From positions 1-33,268 of the forward strand of contig JAJDAJ010000033.1 of the NCBI GenBank assembly GCA_029261925.1: DNA of 33,268 bases. The letters are read 5' to 3'. The translations under genes and the position numbers were made by a program. Positions 26,945 to 33,268 of this stretch are shown in pieces. The notes below the pieces were generated by a model, which searched no databases, was not told where the DNA came from, and was given only the letters and a program-made list of their open reading frames with translations. Within the stretch, counting starts at the first letter, position 1. Each line of letters begins with the position of its first letter. Origin of the DNA: Deltaproteobacteria bacterium (GTDB taxonomy: Bacteria > Myxococcota_A > UBA9160 > SZUA-336).

Positions 26945-28687
26945 ATACCCACCGACGTCAAGCAGACGCTGCAGGCCCTGTTCCGCGATCGCCTCCAGCG
27001 CGATCCGGACGGCCGCGCCATCGCCTGGCTCTCGCCGCGCGCCGGGGTCGAGTGGCACTCCTTCGCCGAGTTTCACGCGCGGGCCTCGGGTGTCGGGGCT
27101 GCACTGGCCGAGCGGGGGCTGGGAGCGGGTGACACCTGCGTGCTGGTGGAGGTGGATCCCGAGCTCGCATCCTGCCTCGTGATGGGCACGCTGCTGCTCG
27201 GCGCGAAGCCCCTGCTGGTCGCGCCGCCGACGATCCAGGGCCCCAGCTCGATGCTCGGCGACGTCGTGAAGAGCGTGATCGCTCGAACCGCCGCCCCGGT
27301 CGCCTTCCTGTCGCAGGAGCTGGAGGGGGCCCTTCCCGACCTCGAGGCCGGGGCCCAGGGGACCCGTTTCGTCCTCGGTGCCGCGGGCCTGGCGGCGCCG
27401 CCGGATGCGGACCTGCCGGACGTCGACCCGTCGGAGGACGACGTCCCCGCGTATCAGCTGACCTCGGGCACCACGGGCTTCCCGCGCATCGCCATGTGGC
27501 GGCAGAAGAACGTGATCGCGGCCCTCGTCGGCATGATCAAGGCGATGGACCTCGGTCGAGACGACGTCTTCCTCAACTGGACGCCCCTGTACCACGACAT
27601 GGGTCTCGTCAACAATTTCTTCGTGTGCATGGCGTCGGGCATCCCGATGGCGCTCCAGAGCCCGCTGGACTTCATCCAGCGGCCGTCTTTCTGGCTGCGC
27701 GGGCTCGTCGATGCCGGCGCCACGACGACCTGGTCGCCGAACTTCGGCTTCGCGGTGGCGGCCCAGCGCGTGCGCGATCGCGAGATCGAGGGCGTGCGTC
27801 TCGATCACGTGCGCGGCTTCTGGAACGCCGCCGAGCGCATCCACGCCGAGACCCTGGATGCCTTCCTCGAGCGTTTCGGCCCGCTCGGTGTGACGCGCGA
27901 GAAGCTGAAGACCAACTTCGGCTGCGTCGAGAACGTCGGGGGTGCCACGTTCAGCGATCCGCACGCGGGGTACGTGGAGGAGGTGGTCGATACGCGGGTG
28001 CTCCAGGAGGAGCGCATTGCCCGGGTCGTCGACGCCGGGCCCGACGCCCCGTCCACCACCCGGCTCGTGAGCGCGGGTCGACCGCACCCGGACATGGACA
28101 TCGAGATCCTCGACGACGACGGCAACGTCCTGCCGGACGGTCGCGTGGGCGAGGTCGCCCTGGTGACACCGTCGCGCCTGATCGGCTTCGTGGACGACGA
28201 GGAGGCTACCGCCCAGACGATCCGGGGCCGTCACGTCCTGACCGGCGATCTCGGCTACCGCCGCGGTCCGGAGTTCTTCTGGGTGGGGCGCTCGCGCGAG
28301 AAGATCAACATCCAGGGCAAGAAGTTCGACCCCAGCGACTTCGAGGGCATCCTGCTCGAGATCCCGGACCTCCGCGCGGGCTGCTTCGCCGCCTTCGGCG
28401 TCGACGACGCCGCGGCGGGCAGCCAGTCACTGGTGATCGTCTCGGAGATCAAGGACGGGATCTCGCAGGGTCACAAGGAGCTCTGCGACGAGGTGAGAGC
28501 CGGGATCGCTCAGCGACTGGGGGTTCGGGTGGGCCAGGTCGTCCTCGTCGAGAAGGGCACACTGGCGAAGACGTCCAGCGGCAAGCGTCGGCACCGCTTC
28601 TTCCAGGAGCAGTACGAGACTGGCCGGCTGGAAGCGGTCTACGAGTCCGGTCGAGGCGGAGCTCGGAGGCCGGCCGACTCCAAGTGA
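26942..28687 (+). CDS. Fatty-acyl-AMP ligase-type adenylate-forming enzyme (DltA-like role)
   Basis: A 581-residue ANL-superfamily enzyme that activates an acid with ATP and, in the FAAL branch, passes it to a carrier protein rather than CoA. Motifs: the P-loop TSGTTGFPR (174-182), TPLYHDMGLVNNF (about 214-226), which is typical of FAALs, the adenylate-binding TGDLGYRRG (434-442), GRSREKINIQGKKFDPSDFE in the hinge and C-domain, and the catalytic K548 in TSSGKRRH. The C-terminal RRHRFFQEQYETGRL also fits FAALs (RR.....Y..G.L). The substrate may be a fatty acid or an aromatic acid; sequence alone does not tell. TTG start with GGAG. The stop TGA shares one base with the next ATG. Confidence 0.88.
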   Translation: MIPTDVKQTLQALFRDRLQRDPDGRAIAWLSPRAGVEWHSFAEFHARASGVGAALAERGLGAGDTCVLVEVDPELASCLVMGTLLLGAKPLLVAPPTIQGPSSMLGDVVKSVIARTAAPVAFLSQELEGALPDLEAGAQGTRFVLGAAGLAAPPDADLPDVDPSEDDVPAYQLTSGTTGFPRIAMWRQKNVIAALVGMIKAMDLGRDDVFLNWTPLYHDMGLVNNFFVCMASGIPMALQSPLDFIQRPSFWLRGLVDAGATTTWSPNFGFAVAAQRVRDREIEGVRLDHVRGFWNAAERIHAETLDAFLERFGPLGVTREKLKTNFGCVENVGGATFSDPHAGYVEEVVDTRVLQEERIARVVDAGPDAPSTTRLVSAGRPHPDMDIEILDDDGNVLPDGRVGEVALVTPSRLIGFVDDEEATAQTIRGRHVLTGDLGYRRGPEFFWVGRSREKINIQGKKFDPSDFEGILLEIPDLRAGCFAAFGVDDAAAGSQSLVIVSEIKDGISQGHKELCDEVRAGIAQRLGVRVGQVVLVEKGTLAKTSSGKRRHRFFQEQYETGRLEAVYESGRGGARRPADSK

Positions 28688-29262
28688 TGTCTGCGACCGG
28701 TCAGTCGCCGCAGGGTCTGGTCCCGCTCGAGGAGTTCTACGCGAAGCGAGGCACTCCCGTTCCAGGGCATGAGCTCGTCGATGCCGGCGAGGTTCCCGAG
28801 CCGTACCGCTGGCTCCTGGCTCACTGCGAGAGCATGACGTCCCGGCTCGAGCGCTTCTTCGACGACACGATCCACATCCGGGTGATCCAGAAGCGCGAGT
28901 TCGAGGAGATACTGGCGCGGCAGGTGATCCTGGTCCTCGACCACGTCGAGGAGCCGGTCGAGTACGGCGCGATCAAGATCAACCTGACGCTCTTCTCCGC
29001 CGAGGCGCGCCGCGTCATCCGCGAATCGCGCCGGCCGTTCGGCGGGATCCTCCGGGACTTCGAGATCGAGTACGAGAGCCGGCCGCGGAGCTTCTTCCGG
29101 ATCGAGGCCGATGACCTCATGAAGGTGACCCTGAACCTCGACGGTAACATGGAGCTCTACGGTCGCTGCAATGCACTGATCGATCAGGCCACGGAGCTCC
29201 CGCTCGCCGAGGTGGTCGAGATCCTCCCGCCGCTCGAGGTCCGGGCCCCCGTGGCCGGGTAG
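28687..29262 (+). CDS. Chorismate-lyase (UbiC)-like protein
   Basis: A 191-residue soluble protein that I align by eye with chorismate pyruvate-lyase, which splits chorismate to 4-hydroxybenzoate and pyruvate. R78 in ILARQVILVLDHVEEPVEYG matches the catalytic Arg of UbiC (VREVIL...G.P). The segment TLFSAEARRVIRESRRPFGG and ILRD matches the LSTL..PG...L...PLG..L block. LPLAEVVEILPP near the C-terminus (E175 or E178) corresponds to the catalytic Glu of TELFLP. The first 45 residues look disordered. The same fold occurs in Rv2949c and in XanB2-type enzymes, and product specificity (4- or 3-hydroxybenzoate) cannot be judged. The ATG overlaps the ligase stop as TGATG. Confidence 0.72.
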   Translation: MSATGQSPQGLVPLEEFYAKRGTPVPGHELVDAGEVPEPYRWLLAHCESMTSRLERFFDDTIHIRVIQKREFEEILARQVILVLDHVEEPVEYGAIKINLTLFSAEARRVIRESRRPFGGILRDFEIEYESRPRSFFRIEADDLMKVTLNLDGNMELYGRCNALIDQATELPLAEVVEILPPLEVRAPVAG

Positions 29263-29277
29263 CCACCAGGAGACGCC

Positions 29278-30558
29278 ATGCCCGCAAGCTTCCCCGATCG
29301 CAGCGAGATTCGCGCCCGCCAGCTGTCGCAGCTTCGCGCCCTGGTACGCGAGCTCGAGACGAATCCGTTCTACGCCCCGAAGCTGGCAGCGGCCGGGATC
29401 ACGCCGGGTGTGGCGAGCCTCGAGGACTTCTCCACGTCGATGCCGTTCACCACCAAGGACGACCTCGCCGCGGATCACGACGCGCATCCCCCGTTCGGGT
29501 CGAACCTGACCTATCCGATCTCCCGCTACACGCGCTTCAATCACACCAGCGGGACCACGGGCTCTCTCCTGCGCTGGCTGGACACTCCCGAGAGCTGGGA
29601 CTGGATGCTCTACAACTGGGAGCTCGTGATGGAGGCCGCCGGCGTCAAGCGCGGGGACCGGGCGTTCTTCGCGTTCTCGTTCGGGCCGTTCATCGGGTTC
29701 TGGACCGCATTCGGCGCCGCCGCCCGCATGGGCTGCCTGTGCATACCGGGCGGCGCCCTCAACACCGCCGGCCGGATCCAGGCCGTGATGGACAACCAGG
29801 TCACGATCCTCTGCTGCTCGCCCACCTACGCGATTCGCATGGGCGAGGCGGCCCGCGAGGAGGGCGTCGATCTCGCCGCCTCCCATGTACGGCTCATCAT
29901 CGTCGCCGGCGAGCCCGGTGGAAGCGTACCGGCGACACGGGAGCGCATCCAGAAGCTCTGGCCCGGCGCGCGCGTCTTCGACCACCACGGCATGACCGAG
30001 GTGGGCCCTGCGACCTTCGAGTGTCCCGAGCAGCCGGGCAAGCTCCACGTGATCGAGACGAGTATCTACGCCGAGGTTCTCGACCCCGAGACCGACCAGC
30101 CGGTCGAGTCGGGCGAGATGGGCGAGCTGGTGATGACGACCCTCGGGCGAACCGGGTCACCGGTGCTCCGCTACCGCTCCGGCGACGCGGTACGGGCCTA
30201 CTGGGGCGAGCGCTGTGTCTGTGGGCGCCACGACATGCTGCTCGACGGAGGGATCCTGAGCCGGCTCGACGACATGATCGTCGTGCGCGGGGTCAACGTG
30301 TATCCCAGCGCCGTCGAGCACATCGTCCGCCGGCATCCCGAGGTGGCGGAGTACCGCGTCGAGATCCGCTCGCGGCAGGGCATGGATGATCTCGAGCTCC
30401 AGCTCGAGCCTGCGGTCGGCTCCGATGGCCCGGCGCTCGCCACGCGGGTCGAGAAGGATCTCCGGGGGGTCTTCTCCATGCGCATCCCCGTCAAGCTCGT
30501 GGAGCCTGACTCGCTCCCGCGCTTCGAGATCAAGTCCCGGCGCTGGATCCGCGTCTGA
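29278..30558 (+). CDS. PaaK-like aryl-CoA ligase / adenylate-forming enzyme
   Basis: A 426-residue member of the phenylacetate-CoA ligase / coenzyme F390 synthetase group. P-loop HTSGTTGSLLRW starts at residue 89, HHGMTEVGPATFECPEQPG follows at about 238-256, LRYRSGDAVRAYWGERCVCGRHD comes near 300, and DDMIVVRGVNVYPSAVEHIV leads the C-terminal domain (about 337-356). The last residues FEIKSRRWIRV carry the C-terminal lysine. Family substrates are aromatic acids such as phenylacetate, hydroxybenzoate and anthranilate. Beside a UbiC-like enzyme, activation of hydroxybenzoate is the natural guess. Its ATG has AGGAG at good spacing, 15 nt after the previous stop. Confidence 0.87.
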   Translation: MPASFPDRSEIRARQLSQLRALVRELETNPFYAPKLAAAGITPGVASLEDFSTSMPFTTKDDLAADHDAHPPFGSNLTYPISRYTRFNHTSGTTGSLLRWLDTPESWDWMLYNWELVMEAAGVKRGDRAFFAFSFGPFIGFWTAFGAAARMGCLCIPGGALNTAGRIQAVMDNQVTILCCSPTYAIRMGEAAREEGVDLAASHVRLIIVAGEPGGSVPATRERIQKLWPGARVFDHHGMTEVGPATFECPEQPGKLHVIETSIYAEVLDPETDQPVESGEMGELVMTTLGRTGSPVLRYRSGDAVRAYWGERCVCGRHDMLLDGGILSRLDDMIVVRGVNVYPSAVEHIVRRHPEVAEYRVEIRSRQGMDDLELQLEPAVGSDGPALATRVEKDLRGVFSMRIPVKLVEPDSLPRFEIKSRRWIRV

Positions 30559-30603
30559 ACGACCCGCCTGCGCGCCGCCGGCTCGGGGCGCGGGCTGCCG
30601 TCG

Positions 30604-30633
30604 TTGTCCGTCGGGCCACTCCTGGGCTATAAG
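30604..30633 (+). promoter_or_regulatory. Candidate promoter for the exonuclease operon
   Basis: TTGTCC (30604-30609), an 18-bp spacer and TATAAG (30628-30633, five of six consensus). The predicted start near 30640 leaves a leader of about 70 nt before the small reading frame and about 150 nt before the exonuclease ATG. It sits in the 230-nt gap after the six-gene block. Confidence 0.5.
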
Positions 30634-30710
30634 AGCGCTGCTGCGCTGCCTGGCGTCCGGGAGTGCCCGGAGCGGTCACGTGCACGAGCACCGGATCGAG
30701 GCGTGTCCGC

Positions 30711-30795
30711 CATGCGAGAGATCGTCAGGGTTCACGAGAGCACGTCGCGCGTGCACCCCGCGACGATCGCCCGGCAGATCCAGGGCGGTCGATGA
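30711..30795 (+). pseudogene. Remnant of an acyl-CoA dehydrogenase C-terminus, coupled to the exonuclease gene
   Basis: A frame from ATG 30711 to TGA 30793-30795 encodes 27 residues ending VHESTSRVHP then ATIARQIQGGR. Without gaps it aligns to the end of the ACAD at 19406-20560 ([10 protein letters not shown] then [11 protein letters not shown]). The active-site motif YEGTS reads HESTS here. Ten of the last eleven residues are identical, and 27 of 30 nucleotides before the stop match. Upstream in frame nothing resembles an ACAD. I read this as a relic of a dehydrogenase gene, whose end may have been kept because it carries the ribosome site (AGGGCGG) and the ATGA coupling for the next gene. 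A functional leader peptide is the alternative. Confidence 0.6.
30760..30795 (+). repeat. Right copy of ACAD-end direct repeat
   Basis: Encodes ATIARQIQGGR and stop, matching 20525-20560 (27 of 30 bases before the stop codon). About 10.2 kb separates the copies, and the Dlt-like block lies between them. Confidence 0.65.
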
Positions 30796-31673
30796 GTCGC
30801 CCGCTCGTCTGGCTGATCGACGCGCACTACCAGATCTTCCGCGCGTACTACAGCATGCCGGACCTGACGGCTCCCGACGGGACCCCGGTCGGCGCGCTGC
30901 GCGGCTACGTCGCGGTGCTGATCAAGTTCCTCACGCGCCAGGAGCCGTCTCACGTGATCGCGGCCTTCGATCACGAGATGACCAGCTTCCGCAACGAGAT
31001 CTACGCCGAGTACAAGCTCGGCCGGGTCGAGCCGCCCGAGGACCTGGCCCCGCAGTTCGACCTGTGCTTCGCGGCGACCGAGGCGCTCGGGATCCCCAGC
31101 GTCTCGCTCGAGGACTACGAGGCCGACGACGTGATCGCCACGCTCGTGCACCGCCTGCTGCCGCGCGGCGTCGACGTGATGATCGTCAGTGCCGACAAGG
31201 ATCTCGGCGCCCTCGTCAGCGACCGGGTCGGTCTGTACGACCTCGCCCGCGAGCAGGCGGCCGGCCCCAAGGAGATCCGGGAGAGGCTCGGCGTCGGGCC
31301 CGAGCAGGTCGAGGACTTTCTCACCCTGGTCGGGGACAGCGTGGACAACATCCCGGGCGTGCGCGGCATTGGAGCCAAGACGGCGGCGCGCCTGCTCGAC
31401 GCCTACGGCAGCGTGGACCTGATCCCGCGCGACGCCGGGGCGCTCGGTGCGCTGGGCCTGCGCGGTGCGGCGGGGATCGCGCGCAAGCTCGAGGAGGGGG
31501 CCGACGCCATCGCGCTCTCGCGTCGCCTGGTGCGCATGCGCGACGACCTGCCGGTGGACGTCTCGCTCGAGGACGCGCGCTGGGACGGGGCCGATCGGCC
31601 GCGCCTGGAGGCGCTGCTGGGCGAGCTGGGGGCGGGCTCGCTGCTGGAGCGTGTGCCGCGCTTCGCGCCGTGA
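30792..31673 (+). CDS. 5'-3' exonuclease (PolA N-terminal / FEN-like, stand-alone)
   Basis: A 293-residue protein equivalent to the 5' nuclease domain of DNA polymerase I, able to remove flaps and RNA primers. Metal-binding acidic motifs: LIDAHYQIFRAYYS at the N-terminus, AFDHEMTSFRNEIYAEYK (about 58-75), DYEADDVIATL (about 112-122), SADKDLGALV (about 133-142), and the helix-3-turn-helix LVGDSVDNIPGVRGIGAKTA (about 178-197). There is no polymerase domain, so it is a Xni/ExoIX-like or helper nuclease. The ATG is inside ATGA with the remnant frame upstream. Its stop overlaps the phosphatidyltransferase start. Confidence 0.93.
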   Translation: MSRPLVWLIDAHYQIFRAYYSMPDLTAPDGTPVGALRGYVAVLIKFLTRQEPSHVIAAFDHEMTSFRNEIYAEYKLGRVEPPEDLAPQFDLCFAATEALGIPSVSLEDYEADDVIATLVHRLLPRGVDVMIVSADKDLGALVSDRVGLYDLAREQAAGPKEIRERLGVGPEQVEDFLTLVGDSVDNIPGVRGIGAKTAARLLDAYGSVDLIPRDAGALGALGLRGAAGIARKLEEGADAIALSRRLVRMRDDLPVDVSLEDARWDGADRPRLEALLGELGAGSLLERVPRFAP

Positions 31674-32230
31674 TCCCCGATCTGCTCAGCGTCGCGCGCC
31701 TGCTCACGGCCGCGCCGCTGGCCTGGGCTCTGCTGCACGAGGCTCCCGGCCTCGCGGCACTCCTGCTCGCGCTCGCCGTCGCCAGCGATCTGCTCGACGG
31801 CCCGCTCGCGCGGCGCACGCGCGGCGAGACCGAGCGCGGGCGCTGGCTCGATCACCTCGCCGACTTCGCCGTGGTCTCCGCGGGCCTGGCGGCCTGCGCC
31901 TGGCGCGGGCTGGTGCCGCTGGCCCTGCCGATCCTGGTGGCGCTGGCCTTCGCGCAGTACGCGATCGACTCGCGCTGGCTCCCCGGCGGGCGAGGCCTGC
32001 GCATGAGCTGGCTCGGACGCTGCAACGGCGTGGCCTACTTCGTGCCGCTGGCCGGCGCGATCCTCGTCGAGCTCGGACTGGGGGAGCTCGCGGTCGCGGT
32101 GCGCGCGCTCGCCTGGCTGCTGGTCGCGACGACCCTGCTGTCGATCGCCGACCGTCTCAGGGCGCTGGCGGCTCGCGCAGCAGCTCCCGCTGCGCCCGCG
32201 GCAGGAACAGCAGACCGATCGCGGCGTTGA
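31670..32230 (+). CDS. CDP-alcohol phosphatidyltransferase
   Basis: A 186-residue integral membrane enzyme that joins a CDP-alcohol such as CDP-diacylglycerol to a second alcohol, in phospholipid synthesis. The complete family motif D40-x2-D43-G44-x2-A47-R48-x8-G57-x3-D61-x3-D65 is present. About five or six membrane helices surround it. The acceptor (glycerol-3-phosphate, inositol phosphate or other) is not evident. The start is GTG in a GTGA overlap with the exonuclease stop. The last 74 bases overlap the convergent flippase-like gene; the Ala/Pro-rich tail there is probably dispensable. Confidence 0.88.
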   Translation: MIPDLLSVARLLTAAPLAWALLHEAPGLAALLLALAVASDLLDGPLARRTRGETERGRWLDHLADFAVVSAGLAACAWRGLVPLALPILVALAFAQYAIDSRWLPGGRGLRMSWLGRCNGVAYFVPLAGAILVELGLGELAVAVRALAWLLVATTLLSIADRLRALAARAAAPAAPAAGTADRSRR

Positions 32231-33134
32231 AGAAGATGAAGAAGTTGTGCTGGACGACCCCGAAGGCGGCCATCTGGCCCTCGTGGCCGGGGAAGAGCGT
32301 CACCCAGAGCACGATCGCGACCGAGCGCATCGGCCCGGGCGTGGCGGCGCCGAAGAACACCACCGGCAGGTAGCCGAGCATCGCGAGCGCTCCCACGTCC
32401 ACACCGAACAGCCGCGCGCAGCCGGCGTAGACGAACGACGCGGCGACCAGCGCCGGCGAGCGGATCGCCATCACGGTCAGGTAGCGGCGCAGCGGTGTTC
32501 CGCGGAACGCGTGCAGGACCGGGCGCTCGCGCAGCGTGGATCCGGCCGCGATCCGGCCGCGGAAGAAGCTCACCCACGCCAGCAGGAAGAGCAGCGCGGC
32601 GCCTGCGATCCAGGGAATCACCGCGAAGATCTCCGGGAGCTCCGCGCGGCTCATCGACCAGCCGATGGTCGCCCAGCCGAGCAGGTAGAAGAACTCGCAG
32701 AACATGATGAACAGCATGCTCGACGCGACTTCCCAGCCGGGCACGCCGTCGCGGCGATTGAGGTAGTAGGCCATCGCCCCCTTGCCGATCTGCTCGTTGA
32801 CGATCGACAGGATGAAGCTGCTGCCTCGGATCGGGAGGACGTCGCGGAAGCGGATCGGCGCGTTGAACCAGCTGACCACGCGCCAGACCACGGTGGTGTC
32901 GACCAGGAAGTACAGCGCCGAGTACGGGACCATCAGGGCCAGCCAGTGTCCCCAGCTCACGCCGGCGAAGACGCGCGCCAGGTACGGGACCAGCTCCTGA
33001 CCCTCACGCTGGGCGGCGCCGTCGAGGCGCACGTACAGATAGGAGAAGCACGCCAGGGTGATCAGCCACGGCAGCGCGCGCTTCCACAGCGCCGGGCGCG
33101 GAGGACGCGCCGGGCCGGCCCCGGCGTCGGTCAC
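32157..33134 (-). CDS. Flippase-like membrane protein (LPG synthase TM / UPF0104)
   Basis: A 325-residue polytopic membrane protein with about eight or nine helices. It resembles the lysylphosphatidylglycerol synthase TM-domain / AglD family (PF03706), some of which flip lipids. The clearest segment is RGSSFILSIVNEQIGKGAMA followed by YYLNRRDGVPGWEVA (about 106-140), matching the conserved loop G......P...GE..R.Y.L.R..G. The soluble N-terminus (MTDAGAGPARPPRPALW) is short and no aminoacyl-transfer domain follows. Start GTG at 33134 inside a GTGA overlap with the upstream gene. Substrate unknown. Confidence 0.75.
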   Translation of the reverse strand: MTDAGAGPARPPRPALWKRALPWLITLACFSYLYVRLDGAAQREGQELVPYLARVFAGVSWGHWLALMVPYSALYFLVDTTVVWRVVSWFNAPIRFRDVLPIRGSSFILSIVNEQIGKGAMAYYLNRRDGVPGWEVASSMLFIMFCEFFYLLGWATIGWSMSRAELPEIFAVIPWIAGAALLFLLAWVSFFRGRIAAGSTLRERPVLHAFRGTPLRRYLTVMAIRSPALVAASFVYAGCARLFGVDVGALAMLGYLPVVFFGAATPGPMRSVAIVLWVTLFPGHEGQMAAFGVVQHNFFIFFNAAIGLLFLPRAQRELLREPPAP

Positions 33135-33268
33135 GCCGCGCCCTCCCCGGCCAGACTGCGTGCGATCGTCTCGTCGAGCGGCGCCAGCTCCAGGCCGAGC
33201 GCCTCGGCGGCGGGCTCCGGGTCCCGCCGCCGGTGGCCGGTGAGTACGTCGAGCACGTCGGGCGGCAT
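33131..33268 (-). CDS. C-terminal end of an unidentified protein (partial), possibly SDR/NAD(P)-binding
   Basis: The minus-strand frame enters at the window edge and ends at TGA 33131-33133. It encodes 45 residues, including PPDVLDVLTGHRRRDPEPAA and ALGLELAPLDETIARSLAGE. The pattern of an acidic DPEPAA, then ALGL.L.PLDETI at the end, resembles the tail of NAD(P)-binding epimerase or 39-kDa complex-I-like proteins. The match is by impression only. The ATG at 33266-33268 is at the edge and is probably internal. The stop overlaps the flippase-like start (GTGA), so the two genes are co-transcribed. Confidence 0.55.
   Translation of the reverse strand: MPPDVLDVLTGHRRRDPEPAAEALGLELAPLDETIARSLAGEGAA

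Noticed and set aside
30386..32230. 614-codon frame spanning the exonuclease and ending in the phosphatidyltransferase
   Set aside because: Only the final 186 codons resemble a protein family. The rest is an off-frame reading of the PaaK-like and exonuclease genes.

Overview
The window is about 33 kb of gene-dense, very GC-rich DNA with strong GC bias at third codon positions. This bias produces many long antisense and off-frame open frames, which I left out. The gene content is bacterial: a bacterial-type ProRS with an editing insertion, MutY, AroC, Acs, RNase D, CvpA, a DUF4124 protein and acyl-CoA dehydrogenases. A PurO-type IMP cyclohydrolase and a DapL aminotransferase are also present. 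Together with the GC content this suggests a diderm of the former Deltaproteobacteria (Myxococcota, Desulfobacterota or Binatota-like). That placement is inference and nothing here fixes it.

Left part (1-9 kb). A partial gene tail converges on purO. A long acyl-CoA dehydrogenase converges on dapL. A small sirohydrochlorin-chelatase-like gene is translationally coupled to a [2Fe-2S] ferredoxin. Next come a molybdopterin-binding (CinA N-domain-like) protein, a lone PAS protein, a small four-helix membrane protein, cvpA and aroC.

Middle (9-17.7 kb). A tightly packed minus-strand run, probably one operon, reads rnd - pepP - acs - M23 peptidase - mutY - smr. A good sigma-70-like promoter lies in front of rnd. 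A DUF4124 membrane protein gene then sits head to head with proS.

Right part (17.7-33.3 kb). proS overlaps a short-chain-type acyl-CoA dehydrogenase. The most interesting block follows at about 20.85-30.56 kb, six co-directional genes. They are: (i) a permease fused to a seven-repeat FG-GAP propeller and an ASPIC/UnbV domain; (ii) an MBOAT O-acyltransferase fused to an SGNH hydrolase; (iii) an acyl carrier protein; (iv) a fatty-acyl-AMP-ligase-type enzyme; (v) a chorismate-lyase (UbiC)-like protein; (vi) a PaaK-like aryl-CoA ligase. Genes ii-iv contain the four functional parts of a Dlt D-alanylation system (DltB+DltD fused, DltC, DltA). Genes v-vi could supply and activate a hydroxybenzoate. 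I infer an undescribed Dlt-like pathway that puts an aryl or acyl ester on an envelope or exported molecule, with the permease-propeller protein as exporter or surface partner.

This block lies between two copies of the last ~36 nt of an acyl-CoA dehydrogenase gene. The left copy is the intact gene's end. The right copy is a 27-codon remnant that still carries a decayed active-site motif and is coupled by ATGA to a 5'-3' exonuclease gene. The simplest reading is that ACAD and exonuclease were once adjacent and the ~10 kb block was gained between them. After it come the exonuclease, a CDP-alcohol phosphatidyltransferase, a convergent flippase-like membrane protein and a partial gene. No tRNA, rRNA, CRISPR array or transposase was recognised. 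No gene-free stretch exceeds 300 bases.
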